From Treponema sp. (GTDB lineage: Bacteria > Spirochaetota > Spirochaetia > Treponematales > Breznakiellaceae), in the NCBI GenBank assembly GCA_031278025.1, contig JAITLF010000144.1, positions 1 through 8,772 of the forward strand: 8,772 nucleotides of DNA, in the 5' to 3' direction. Every line of letters begins with the position of its first letter. The first letter of the stretch is position 1. A program made the position numbers and the translations under genes. The notes beneath the pieces were generated by a model. The model searched no databases. It was not told the DNA's origin and was given only the letters and a program-made list of their open reading frames with translations. Positions 1 through 6,767 of the stretch are shown piece after piece.

Positions 1-374
1 GTCAGCATAAAGGACTCATTACCCACGTATTTCTGAATTCGCTTAATGCGTCCGCCAGTCATTGTTTCCAAACCTGTATCCACCAATGTAATTTTCCATG
101 GCTCGGAAGCGGAATTATGGTACTCAACCTTATTGTCCGCCAAATCTACCGTTATGTCGGCAGCGTGCATGTAATAATGGTAAAAACAATCTTTGATATA
201 ATAAGACTTATACCCGCAGCAAACGATAAACTCATTAAATCCATAATGAGAATATATCTTCATGATATGCCAAAGAACAGGCCGACCGTCGATTTCCACC
301 ATCGGCTTAGGCCGCAGGTCCGTTTCCCCGGAAAGTCGGGTCCCGTAACCACCGGCCAAAAGCACCACCTTCAT
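1..374 (-). CDS. rfbF: Glucose-1-phosphate cytidylyltransferase, N-terminal part (cut by window edge)
   Basis: The minus strand reads from an ATG at 372-374 without a stop to the window edge, giving 124 codons. The protein starts MKVVLLAGGYGTRL, the nucleotidyltransferase nucleotide-binding loop (GGYGTRL at residues 8-14). RPKPMVEIDGRPVLWHIMKI follows from residue 21, then HNSASEPWKITLVDTG and TMTGGRIKRI. That combination is typical of RfbF, which makes CDP-glucose from glucose-1-phosphate and CTP, the first step toward 3,6-dideoxyhexoses and related surface sugars. The family is about 257 residues long, so roughly half is seen; the last visible residues (NESFML) should lead into the conserved TYGDG segment. 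An AAGGA lies about 12 nt before the ATG, a rather long spacing. No partner sugar gene is on the visible side; the rest of the locus would lie to the left. Other sugar nucleotidyltransferases are less likely given the EPWKITLVDTG and TMTGGRIKR blocks. Confidence 0.92.
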   Translation of the reverse strand, partial: MKVVLLAGGYGTRLSGETDLRPKPMVEIDGRPVLWHIMKIYSHYGFNEFIVCCGYKSYYIKDCFYHYYMHAADITVDLADNKVEYHNSASEPWKITLVDTGLETMTGGRIKRIQKYVGNESFML

Positions 375-475
375 GACGAAATTATTTCCTTATCCGGTCC
401 AGAGAGATCCCAAGGGACGCCTTCCCCGCCCCCCTCAATCCAATTCAACAGAATACACATTATTTCTAGTAAATC

Positions 476-505
476 CCCCGGACCCGCGTTTACCCGGGTC
501 CGGGG
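476..505 (-). promoter_or_regulatory. Strong GC-rich hairpin upstream of rfbF
   Basis: CCCCGGACCCG (476-486) and CGGGTCCGGGG (495-505) form a perfect 11-bp stem around an 8-nt loop, about 100 bp upstream of the rfbF start. On the minus strand the stem is followed only by GATTTACTAG, so it lacks a proper U tract for an intrinsic terminator. If transcription starts further upstream, it could be a leader hairpin or attenuator of rfbF. It could equally be a dispersed GC-rich palindrome. The structure is seen directly; the role is a guess. Confidence 0.4.
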
Positions 506-901
506 AGCCTCCGCTCCGGTCCAGGAAGCTCCTCCGGAGTATAGTTCCATGTACAGGTTATAAGGATGCGAGGTGGTGATCGACAAACTATGATGGAAGT
601 ATCCGGGTAACTCAGCCAAATGAAGCTAATTAATTGTGATATAATGAAATTGGATATCCGCTTCATGCAGGTAATGCTATCTATTGTCCTTGTAAATCGC
701 CAAAAAACTAATGTTTTGTTGGGTTTACTGTGTTTTTACCGAAATCATGGGACCTTTGGGGACATTCGCGCCTTGTATAATCAAAAAGGCATCTGTTACT
801 GTTAAACCTGCATCACGTATGTACCCAGGATAATGAATTACGACCATGTGCCGGTGCCGGTGCCGGTTTTTCCCTCGTCATACTTTGTGGATCACCTTCC
901 G

Positions 902-935
902 GGATTTTTTGTGGTACAAAGTACCGTAAAAATCC
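902..935 (-). terminator. Possible terminator hairpin after the oxidoreductase gene
   Basis: GGATTTTT (902-909) pairs with AAAAATCC (928-935), and GGTAC (913-917) pairs with GTACC (921-925) around an AAA loop. An asymmetric internal loop separates the two stems. It lies about 30 bp beyond the stop codon of the gene ending at 966. The A/T tracts sit inside the stem rather than after it, so it is not a textbook intrinsic terminator, but its position fits a 3'-end structure. Confidence 0.35.
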
Positions 936-965
936 ACAGGTGCAACAGGCTCCTAAGCCCGTTTT

Positions 966-2033
966 TCACATCGGCGCGGGACGCTCGCAGGAACTCTTGA
1001 CCTGGTAATATTGGCCCGATGCGGAAGCGTCGTGTAGGCCGTGCATCACTTCCAGGATATGACTGGTCAGGTCCCCGTTTGCCCGGTGAGGGCGGCCCTC
1101 GCCTATGGCCTCCGCCATGTCGGTAATACCCAGACCCCGGCTGTCTTCGGAATACTTCGTAAGCAGGGGGATCTCCGACCATGTTTCCGAACGGAACCGC
1201 GAAACGGAGACCGGGCCGCCAAAGGTGTTGGGGTCCGGGACGCGGAGACTGCCTTCTGTCCCATAGATTTCGATGAAAGGCAGGGTATGAGCATAGACAT
1301 CAAAGCTCATGATGATGGTTCCCACCGCGCCGCAGGAGAAATCCAGGATCCCCCCTAGGTGGGTGGGAACATCCACGGTGATAACGCTCCCGTTCCTCGG
1401 CTCGCTGGTAATGATCCGCTCGTCAAAACCCTTTTTCGCCGAACCGGAAACCCGGACAACAGGACCCAAAAGGCTCACCAGGGCGGTGAGGTAATACGGT
1501 CCCATGTCGAACATGGGGCCGCCGCCGTTCTTGTAGAAGAACTCCGGGTTCGGGTGCCAATGCTCAGGGCCGTGGTCCATCATGAACGCGGCGGCGGCAA
1601 CGGGCTTCCCTATCCAGCCGTCATCAAGGAGCTTGCGGCAAGTTTGTATCCCCGCGCCCAGGAAGGTGTCCGGCGCTCCGCCCACCCGCACCGCGCCGGC
1701 GGCGGCCTTGAGGACTTCGGCGGCTTCTTCCCGCTTTACGCAGAAGGGTTTTTCATTGTAAACGTGTTTCCCCGCCTTGACTGCCGCCAGAGCCACCGGG
1801 TAATGGTAAGGCGGCGGGGTAATGTTGAGGACTATGTCGACATCGGGACTGTTGAGCAGCTCTTCCGTAGTCCGGAAGCTCTTCAATGAATACTCAGCGG
1901 CGGCCTGGCCCGCCCGTTCAGGGATAAAGTCGGTTACGGAGGTTACTTTGACCCGGTCCTTAAACGTGCCGGTAAGGTTTTTCAGATAGATTCCGCTGAT
2001 ATTACCGATTCCCACTATGCCGATACGCTGCAT
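966..2033 (-). CDS. Gfo/Idh/MocA-family NAD(P)-dependent oxidoreductase
   Basis: The product is 355 residues, the usual length for the family. It opens with a Rossmann nucleotide-binding loop (MQRIGIVGIGNISGIYL, glycines at residues 5-14), followed by DIVLNITPPPYHYPVALAAV (66-85) and the family's NEKPF signature (93-97, EKP lysine at 95). The C-terminal alpha/beta domain contains HPNPEFFYKNGGGPMFDMGP (160-179). The family oxidises or reduces sugars, inositols or related polyols with NAD(P)H in the cytoplasm; the substrate cannot be read from sequence. In the usual catalytic D-x-x-x-H motif the aspartate is D176, but the histidine position is Y180. The ATG at 2033 is preceded by GAGGAG, 6-7 nt upstream. 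It lies 86 bp downstream of the DinB-like gene with a hairpin between, so it may be a separate transcript. No sugar transporter or kinase is adjacent to hint at a substrate. Confidence 0.9.
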   Translation of the reverse strand: MQRIGIVGIGNISGIYLKNLTGTFKDRVKVTSVTDFIPERAGQAAAEYSLKSFRTTEELLNSPDVDIVLNITPPPYHYPVALAAVKAGKHVYNEKPFCVKREEAAEVLKAAAGAVRVGGAPDTFLGAGIQTCRKLLDDGWIGKPVAAAAFMMDHGPEHWHPNPEFFYKNGGGPMFDMGPYYLTALVSLLGPVVRVSGSAKKGFDERIITSEPRNGSVITVDVPTHLGGILDFSCGAVGTIIMSFDVYAHTLPFIEIYGTEGSLRVPDPNTFGGPVSVSRFRSETWSEIPLLTKYSEDSRGLGITDMAEAIGEGRPHRANGDLTSHILEVMHGLHDASASGQYYQVKSSCERPAPM

Positions 2034-2067
2034 TCCTTACTCCTCACTATCAATCTTGCTGCGCCAT

Positions 2068-2097
2068 AATTGGCCGAAGGATGAACTTCGGCTAACC
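2068..2097 (-). terminator. Hairpin between the DinB-like gene and the oxidoreductase gene
   Basis: GCCGAAG (2073-2079) and CTTCGGC (2086-2092) pair around GATGAA. The stem extends outward by a G-T wobble and two A-T pairs. It lies about 30 bp past the stop codon of the DinB-like gene and about 40 bp before the oxidoreductase start. A good U tract is missing (AATTATGG follows on the minus strand), so terminator function is only plausible. Confidence 0.4.
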
Positions 2098-2119
2098 CGC
2101 CCCTAAACCCTTATTTGCG

Positions 2120-2650
2120 TTAGGATAAAAACCCGACGTTTATTCCCGAATAATCGTTGGCGATGACCAATGAGTCCAGTATTTGGGAGATTTGCCCCCG
2201 GTGATGGGTTCCATGGACGGTAAGCTGCTGGAGCATAAAAGAGAGCGGAACTGATGGGGGGTTCCCGGCGTACCATTCGAGTTTTACCGGAGCCTTCATG
2301 TCGGCATCCGTGAGGGCGGCGACAAAATTGACGAACGCGCCGTCGACGACCGCAATATCGTCCGTAAGCTGTTTCCACTGGGCTTCGGAAAGCTTGCCTT
2401 CGGGAATAACGATGCCTTCCAAAGCGGCAAGGGCTTGTACGGCCGCAACGTTATGGGGAACGGCGGTCTTGAACATCCGCAAAAAGAACGTAGTTCCCCC
2501 CAAGACATGGGCCAGGAGTCCTGAAAGGCTCTTGTAAAAGCTCCCCCGATCCTTATCCCGTTCCTCATGGGCAAGTTCTTTCAACGCTGAAACAATGGTT
2601 TGGTTTACCTCGCGGTTATAGCGGGCAAAAATCAAAAAAATCTCTTTCAT
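2120..2650 (-). CDS. DinB/YfiT-like family protein
   Basis: The 176-residue product has the length and layout of the DinB (DNA-damage-inducible, not polymerase IV) four-helix-bundle family. The three metal-binding histidines fit H48 in SGLLAHVLGGTTFFLRMF, H146, and H150 in VHGTHHRGQISQILDSL. The HHRGQI block followed by a C-terminal DYSGIN is very typical. Family members bind a divalent metal; some are thiol (bacillithiol or mycothiol) transferases, but most have no known substrate, and nothing nearby gives one. The ATG at 2650 has AGAGGAG 7 nt upstream, a strong ribosome binding site. Upstream lies a 515-bp repeat-rich gap that separates it from hydA, so it is probably not part of the hydrogenase operon. 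I see no obvious strong promoter. Confidence 0.88.
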   Translation of the reverse strand: MKEIFLIFARYNREVNQTIVSALKELAHEERDKDRGSFYKSLSGLLAHVLGGTTFFLRMFKTAVPHNVAAVQALAALEGIVIPEGKLSEAQWKQLTDDIAVVDGAFVNFVAALTDADMKAPVKLEWYAGNPPSVPLSFMLQQLTVHGTHHRGQISQILDSLVIANDYSGINVGFLS

Positions 2651-2720
2651 CAGGCTGCTCCTCTCATAAAAATAATGCGGTCTAATATTACAAAAAAGGA
2701 AGTGGGAAGTCTCCCCCTAC

Positions 2721-2808
2721 GCCCGCACATGGCTGCGGGCTACCCCCTCTCTAGGGGACATTAGTCCCCGGGATCCGCCCCCGGGCCCCTGCCGGGGGGC
2801 CAGGGGCC
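2721..2808. repeat. Cluster of GC-rich hairpins
   Basis: Several perfect dyads are packed together: GCCCGCA/TGCGGGC (2721-2727 with 2734-2740); GGGGAC/GTCCCC (2754-2759 with 2764-2769, loop ATTA); CCCCCGG/CCGGGGG (2778-2784 with 2792-2798); and GGCCCCTG/CAGGGGCC (2784-2791 with 2801-2808). The last two overlap and cannot form at once. They lie directly before the 21-bp array and 70-160 bp upstream of the DinB-like start codon. They may be dispersed palindromes or a structured leader; no function can be assigned from the sequence. Confidence 0.6.
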
Positions 2809-2817
2809 TGATTACAG

Positions 2818-3131
2818 CCGGATATAAAACTTTTACAGCCGGTTATAAAACTTTTCTAACCGGTTATAAAACTTTTACAGGTGGCGGTAAAACTTTTCCA
2901 ACCGGTTATAGAACTTTTTCAACCGGTTATAACGGTTTTCCAACCGGCAGGAGGGCCTTACAGGGGGCGGTAAACCTGTTATAACCGGTTATAAAACTTT
3001 TTCAACCGGTTGGAAAACTTTTACAGGCGGCGGTAAAACTTTTCCAGCCGGTTATAAAACTTTTTCAACCGGTTATAAAACTTTTACAGCCGGTTATAAA
3101 ACTTTTCCGGGCGGCTGTAAAACGTTTACAG
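2818..3131. repeat. 21-bp tandem array of overlapping palindromes (about 15 units)
   Basis: Units start at 2818, 2839, 2860, 2881, 2902, 2923, 2944, 2965, 2985, 3006, 3027, 3048, 3069, 3090 and 3111. All are 21 bp except the one at 2965, which is 20 bp. The consensus is CCGGTTATAAAAC, then TTTT, one variable base, then CA(A/G). Each unit plus the next CCGG is itself a dyad: CCGGTT at one end pairs with AACCGG at the other, and AAAA with TTTT inside. Units at 2944 and 2965 are degenerate; those at 2881, 3027 and 3111 carry a GCGG variant. There are no unique spacers, so it is not a CRISPR array. The 21-bp period equals two helical turns, so A/T tracts and CCGG cores fall on the same DNA face. 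It lies wholly behind hydA. Confidence 0.93.
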
Positions 3132-3140
3132 CCGCCCGGA
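3106..3140 (-). terminator. Perfect 16-bp hairpin behind hydA, probable operon terminator
   Basis: TCCGGGCGGCTGTAAA (3106-3121) and TTTACAGCCGCCCGGA (3125-3140) are exact reverse complements around a 3-nt centre. The hairpin begins about 26 bp after the hydA stop codon, a normal terminator position. On the minus strand it is followed by AAAAGTTTTAT, so the T-rich tract is displaced by a few bases. The arm nearer the array is also its last unit, which links the terminator to the repeats. Confidence 0.6.
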
Positions 3141-3166
3141 CCCTCCGAAGGTAAGGTTATTGGTTA

Positions 3167-4933
3167 CTACAGATACAATGGGCGTTCCTCATATTTGGTA
3201 TGAAGCAGTTCATGGGCTTTGTGGCCGTTAGGCTCGCCCAGGAATTCGTCGTAGACCTGGGTGATGCAGGGGTTCTGGTGGGAACAACGCAAGGCCGATT
3301 TCTCGTCATCCGTGTAGAGGCCGGCGATGCGCCTGGCCCGGACTTCATCGGTACAGCCGTAGGGTTGCCCGCCGCCGCCTATACATCCGCCCCGGCAGGC
3401 CATGACCTCCACAAAGTGATAGGGGGTATCCTGCCCCGAATCCCGGGCAGAACGGATATTGTTCAACACCGCGGCAATGTTACCCATCTGATGCGCCACA
3501 GCAATGCGGATCTTGATGCCATTGTTAAAGTCCACCTCCGCTTCCTTAACCCCATCAAGGCCCCGGACCGGCAGGAAGTTCACGTTCCCCAGTTCTTTCC
3601 TGGTTACCAGGAAGTAGGCGCTCCGGACGGCGGCTTCCATGACCCCGCCGGTAACACCGAAAATCGTACCCGCGCCCGTGTAGGGACCCAAAGGACTGTC
3701 AGCGTCTTCTTCCGGCAGGGCCAGGATGTCTATGCCGGACTGCTTGATCATCCGGGCCAGTTCCCTGGTGGTAAGAACTATATCCACATCATACCCGTGA
3801 CCCGCACTCTCCATGTCGCTGTTCCGCCTGGTTTCCCACTTCTTGGCGGTACAGGGCATGATCGACACTGAGTAGACCGTATCGGGGTTTATCCCCGCCT
3901 TGTCCGCCCAATATGCCTTGATCATGGCCCCCATCATTTGCTGGGGAGACTTGGCGGTAGAGAAGTTGGGGATCATATCGCTGTAGTATTTTTCCATATA
4001 ATCGACCCAGGCGGGGCAGCAACTCGTGATGAGGGGAATGTCCGGGGAAACCGTATTGCGCCCTGCGGCATCCACCAGGCGCTTCACCAGTTCAGTCCCC
4101 TCTTCCATGATGGTAAGGTCTGCGGAAAAATTCGTGTCGAATACGGTTTTGAAGCCCAAGCGCCGCAGGGCGGCGTAGAGCTGCCTGGTTACCAATGCCC
4201 CAGGCTCCAGGCCGAATTCTTCCGCCAGGGCGACCCGGACCGCCGGGGCGATCTGAACCACCGGGTGAAGATCGGGGTTTTGCAGGGCGGACCACACCCT
4301 GGCGGTGTCGTCCCGCTCGTAGATGGCGCCTACCGGACAATGGGCCGCACACTGACCGCACTTGATGCAGGGGCTTTCCCCCAGAGGCGTGTCCGCGGCA
4401 GAGGCGATGCGGCCTTTGATGCCCCGGCCCAGGAATTCCAGGGCCCAGACGTTCTGCATCTCCTGGCAGACTTTGACGCAGCGCCCACAGCGTATACACT
4501 TTTCGGGGTTAAGGATGATAGCCGGATTGGTATCGTCTATGGGCAGGCCGTTGAGCACCTTTCTGTACGGACTCTTCCGTATGCCGAATTCAGCCGCCAG
4601 GGTCTGAAGTTCGCAGTTGCCGTTTCGGGGGCACTGGAGGCAGTCGTTGGGATGGTTGGAAAGGATAAGGTCCAACACGGTACGGCGCACGGTGATGATC
4701 TCCGCGTCGTGGGTGATGACGCTCATGCCCTCCGTTGCCGGGGTGGTACAGGCCCTGACCATCTTGGGGGAACCTTCCATCCGGACTATGCAGATCCCGC
4801 AGGAAGCCCAGGGAGGCAGGTCCGGATTATAACAAAGGGTGGGAATTCTAACGTTGACTTTCCTGGCCGCCGTCAGAATCGAAGTCCCCTCCTCCACTTC
4901 AAGGGGTATGCCGTTTATTTTCAGGTTAACCAT
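3167..4933 (-). CDS. hydA: [FeFe]-hydrogenase catalytic subunit HydA of a bifurcating hydrogenase
   Basis: The 588-residue protein has a full modular layout. An N-terminal [2Fe-2S] domain has C34, C45, C48 and C62. The His-ligated [4Fe-4S] motif has H94, C98, C101 and C107. A two-cluster ferredoxin domain has C146/149/152/156 and C189/192/195/199. The H-cluster domain shows TSCCPAW (C305, C306), MPCTAKKWE (C361) and ACRGGCIGGGGQP (C513, C517), followed by the small-subunit C-terminus (LLHTKYEERPLYL). All H-cluster ligands and the proton-relay cysteine C305 are present, so it should make or oxidise H2 in the cytoplasm once the H-cluster is matured; maturases are not in this window. It is shorter than Thermotoga HydA (about 645), consistent with lacking an extra C-terminal [2Fe-2S] domain. 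The ATG follows AGAGGAGA 4 nt upstream and lies 30 bp after hydB, so the genes are co-transcribed. Confidence 0.97.
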   Translation of the reverse strand: MVNLKINGIPLEVEEGTSILTAARKVNVRIPTLCYNPDLPPWASCGICIVRMEGSPKMVRACTTPATEGMSVITHDAEIITVRRTVLDLILSNHPNDCLQCPRNGNCELQTLAAEFGIRKSPYRKVLNGLPIDDTNPAIILNPEKCIRCGRCVKVCQEMQNVWALEFLGRGIKGRIASAADTPLGESPCIKCGQCAAHCPVGAIYERDDTARVWSALQNPDLHPVVQIAPAVRVALAEEFGLEPGALVTRQLYAALRRLGFKTVFDTNFSADLTIMEEGTELVKRLVDAAGRNTVSPDIPLITSCCPAWVDYMEKYYSDMIPNFSTAKSPQQMMGAMIKAYWADKAGINPDTVYSVSIMPCTAKKWETRRNSDMESAGHGYDVDIVLTTRELARMIKQSGIDILALPEEDADSPLGPYTGAGTIFGVTGGVMEAAVRSAYFLVTRKELGNVNFLPVRGLDGVKEAEVDFNNGIKIRIAVAHQMGNIAAVLNNIRSARDSGQDTPYHFVEVMACRGGCIGGGGQPYGCTDEVRARRIAGLYTDDEKSALRCSHQNPCITQVYDEFLGEPNGHKAHELLHTKYEERPLYL

Positions 4934-4963
4934 GATTTCTCCTCTCTTGGAAATAAGCCCGGA

Positions 4964-6754
4964 TTAATTCTTGCTGATAGCGCTGAACTTACAGCTCTTA
5001 AAGCACTCGCCGCATTTGATGCACTTGGACTGGTCGATGACGCGGGGCTGCCGCTTGTCCCCGGAGATGCAGTTCGCCGGGCAGCGCCGGACGCAGAGCC
5101 CGCAGCCTATACACTTATCCGCCAGGATCTCGTACCTGACCAGGTGCTTACACTTGCCGGCCCGGCACTTCCGGTCCCTGATGTGTTCCAGGTATTCCTG
5201 CCGAAAATTCTTCAACGTGGACAGGGTGGGATTCGCCGCCGAGCCGCCGAGCATACAGAGGCTGGCTTTGGTCATGGCCTTGCCTATGTCATTGAGCTTA
5301 TCCAGGTCCGATTCTTCCCCGTTGCCCCGGGCAATCTTTTCCAGGATGTTGAGTATCTGGGTGGTGCCTATACGGCAGGGTGAACATTTGCCGCAGGATT
5401 CGTCCACACAGAAGTCCATGTAGAACCGGGCCACGTCCACCACGCAATCGTCCTCGTCCATGACGATCATGCCGCCTGAACCCATCATGCTCCCCATGGC
5501 CGTAAGACTTTCGTAGTCTATGGGGGTATCCAGCACCGCCTCGGTGAGGATGCCGCCTGAAGGGCCGCCGGTCTGGACGCCTTTGAATTTCTTCTTATCC
5601 TTGATGCCGCCGCCTATCTCGAAGATAATTTCCCGCAGAGTGGTACCCATGGGGACCTCTACAAGACCTGAGTTCTTCACCTTGCCGGTAAGGGCGAACA
5701 CCTTGGTACCTTTGGATTTTTCCGTGCCGATCCGGGCAAGCCACGCGCCGCCCTTGGCGGTGATGACCGGAACGTTCGCCAGGGTTTCTACGTTGTTGAT
5801 GATGGTAGGCCGTTGCCAGAGCCCCTTGTTCGCCGGGAAGGGCGGCTTGGGAACCGGCATACCCCGGCTGCCTTCCACAGACTTGATGAGGGCCGTCTCT
5901 TCGCCGCAGACAAAGGCCCCCGCGCCCAGGCGTATCTCGATATCAAAGTCGAAGCCCGAACCCAGGATGTCCTTGCCCAACAGCCCGTAGTTACGGGCCT
6001 GATCCAGGGCTATGCGCAGCCGGTCTATGGCCAGGGGATATTCCGCCCGGATATATACATACCCCAGGTGAGCGCCTATGGCCCTGCCGGCGGTGATCAT
6101 CCCCTCTATGATCGAATGGGGATCGCCTTCTATGGTGGACCGGTCCATGTAAGCCCCCGGATCTCCTTCGTCGGCGTTACAGATCACGTACTTGATGTCG
6201 CCCTGGGCTTTGCGGGCCAGATCCCATTTAAGCCAGGTAGGGAAGCCCGCGCCGCCCCGGCCCCGGAGTCCGGCGATCTTCATTTCCCCAATGATCTGTT
6301 CGGGGGTCCAGTCAAAAAGAACCTTTTCCAGGCCCTGATACCCTTCCCGGGCTATGTATTCATCTATGTTTTCCGGGTTGATGACGCCGCAGTTCCGCAA
6401 CACCACCCGGAACTGCTTTTGATAGAATTCAATATCTTCCACCGAGGTGGTTTTCTTTTTTGAATCGTCTTGTTTGTAGAGAAGCCGGGGAACCTCGCGG
6501 CCTTTCAGGATCTGCTCGGCGATGATTTCCACCGCATCATCGGGCTTAACATCCACATAGAAGGATTCTTCCGGAAGCACCTTGACGATAGGCCCCCGCT
6601 CACAGAACCCGAAACAGCCGGTCTTAACGATCTGAACCTGATCCTTGACCCCCTGCTTTTCCGCTTCCGCATGGAGCCGGCGGTAAATCTCGTCCCCCTT
6701 GTTGGATTCGCAGGCAGTACCGCCGCAGGTAAGTATATAGTGGTTATATGCCAT
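4964..6754 (-). CDS. hydB: NuoF-like flavoprotein subunit HydB of the hydrogenase
   Basis: From MAYNHYILTC the protein has 596 residues, the usual HydB length. A thioredoxin-like [2Fe-2S] domain uses C10, C15, C47 and C51. The NuoF core carries the FMN loop GLRGRGGAGFP (162-172), NADEGDPGAYMDRS (193-206) and RLGAGAFVCGEETALI (275-290). A [4Fe-4S] site has C454, C457, C460 and C500. A C-terminal two-cluster ferredoxin domain has C548/551/554/558 and C578/581/584/588. C530, C535 and H537 may bind zinc. HydB binds NAD(H) and FMN and is central to splitting electrons between NAD and ferredoxin. The frame stays open 39 codons upstream, but GGAG lies 6 nt before the ATG at 6754, and homology starts there; the extension would overlap hydD. 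It starts 13 bp after the hydD stop. Confidence 0.96.
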   Translation of the reverse strand: MAYNHYILTCGGTACESNKGDEIYRRLHAEAEKQGVKDQVQIVKTGCFGFCERGPIVKVLPEESFYVDVKPDDAVEIIAEQILKGREVPRLLYKQDDSKKKTTSVEDIEFYQKQFRVVLRNCGVINPENIDEYIAREGYQGLEKVLFDWTPEQIIGEMKIAGLRGRGGAGFPTWLKWDLARKAQGDIKYVICNADEGDPGAYMDRSTIEGDPHSIIEGMITAGRAIGAHLGYVYIRAEYPLAIDRLRIALDQARNYGLLGKDILGSGFDFDIEIRLGAGAFVCGEETALIKSVEGSRGMPVPKPPFPANKGLWQRPTIINNVETLANVPVITAKGGAWLARIGTEKSKGTKVFALTGKVKNSGLVEVPMGTTLREIIFEIGGGIKDKKKFKGVQTGGPSGGILTEAVLDTPIDYESLTAMGSMMGSGGMIVMDEDDCVVDVARFYMDFCVDESCGKCSPCRIGTTQILNILEKIARGNGEESDLDKLNDIGKAMTKASLCMLGGSAANPTLSTLKNFRQEYLEHIRDRKCRAGKCKHLVRYEILADKCIGCGLCVRRCPANCISGDKRQPRVIDQSKCIKCGECFKSCKFSAISKN

Positions 6755-6767
6755 GACGTACTCCGGG

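Larger units (their letters stand above)
375..965. other. Long intergenic region without a convincing gene
   Basis: About 590 bp separate the rfbF start from the oxidoreductase stop. The part next to rfbF (about 375-560) is GC-rich and holds a strong hairpin; the middle (about 580-835) is AT-rich. The short open frames here have no good ribosome binding site and resemble nothing I recognise. A TGaTATAAT extended -10-like sequence lies on the plus strand at 637-645, without a matching -35 box or a gene behind it. Three copies of GTGCCG lie in tandem at 848-865, followed by a T run. I see no tRNA, rRNA or transposase remnant. Confidence 0.6.
2651..3166. other. Repeat-filled intergenic region between hydA and the DinB-like gene
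   Basis: This 516-bp stretch holds no open frame with a normal start codon and ribosome binding site. From the hydA side it contains the terminator-like dyad (3106-3140), the 21-bp-period palindromic array (2818-3131), a block of GC-rich hairpins (2721-2808) and a short AT-rich stretch that should carry the promoter of the DinB-like gene. A weak promoter candidate on the minus strand is TTGTAA at 2688-2693 with TTTATG 17 bp later; I do not rely on it. Confidence 0.75.

Noticed and set aside
371..619. 82-codon minus-strand frame overlapping the rfbF start as ATGA
   Set aside because: It begins with TTG without a ribosome binding site, spans the GC-rich hairpin and resembles no known protein; the ATGA overlap is probably chance.
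620..805. 61-codon plus-strand frame
   Set aside because: There is no ribosome binding site, and the only promoter-like sequence (637-645) lies inside the frame. No similarity is recognised.
848..871. Plus-strand terminator from the GTGCCG repeats and T run
   Set aside because: The only stem possible is CCGG with CCGG (4 bp), and no plus-strand gene precedes it.
833..1000. 55-codon plus-strand frame starting MNYDHVPVPVPVF
   Set aside because: The AGGA is only 2 nt before the ATG, the frame runs into the 3' end of the oxidoreductase gene, and its VPVPVP part is just the GTGCCG repeat.
1359..1889. 176-codon plus-strand frame
   Set aside because: It is antisense to the oxidoreductase gene and rich in residues expected from the reverse strand of a GC-rich gene.
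2818..3131. CRISPR array
   Set aside because: The repeat is continuous at 21 bp with no unique spacers between copies, and no cas gene is present.
3938..5383. 481-codon open frame on the plus strand
   Set aside because: It runs antisense across both hydA and hydB, which are certain genes, and its translation looks like no protein family. Long antisense frames are common opposite GC-rich genes.
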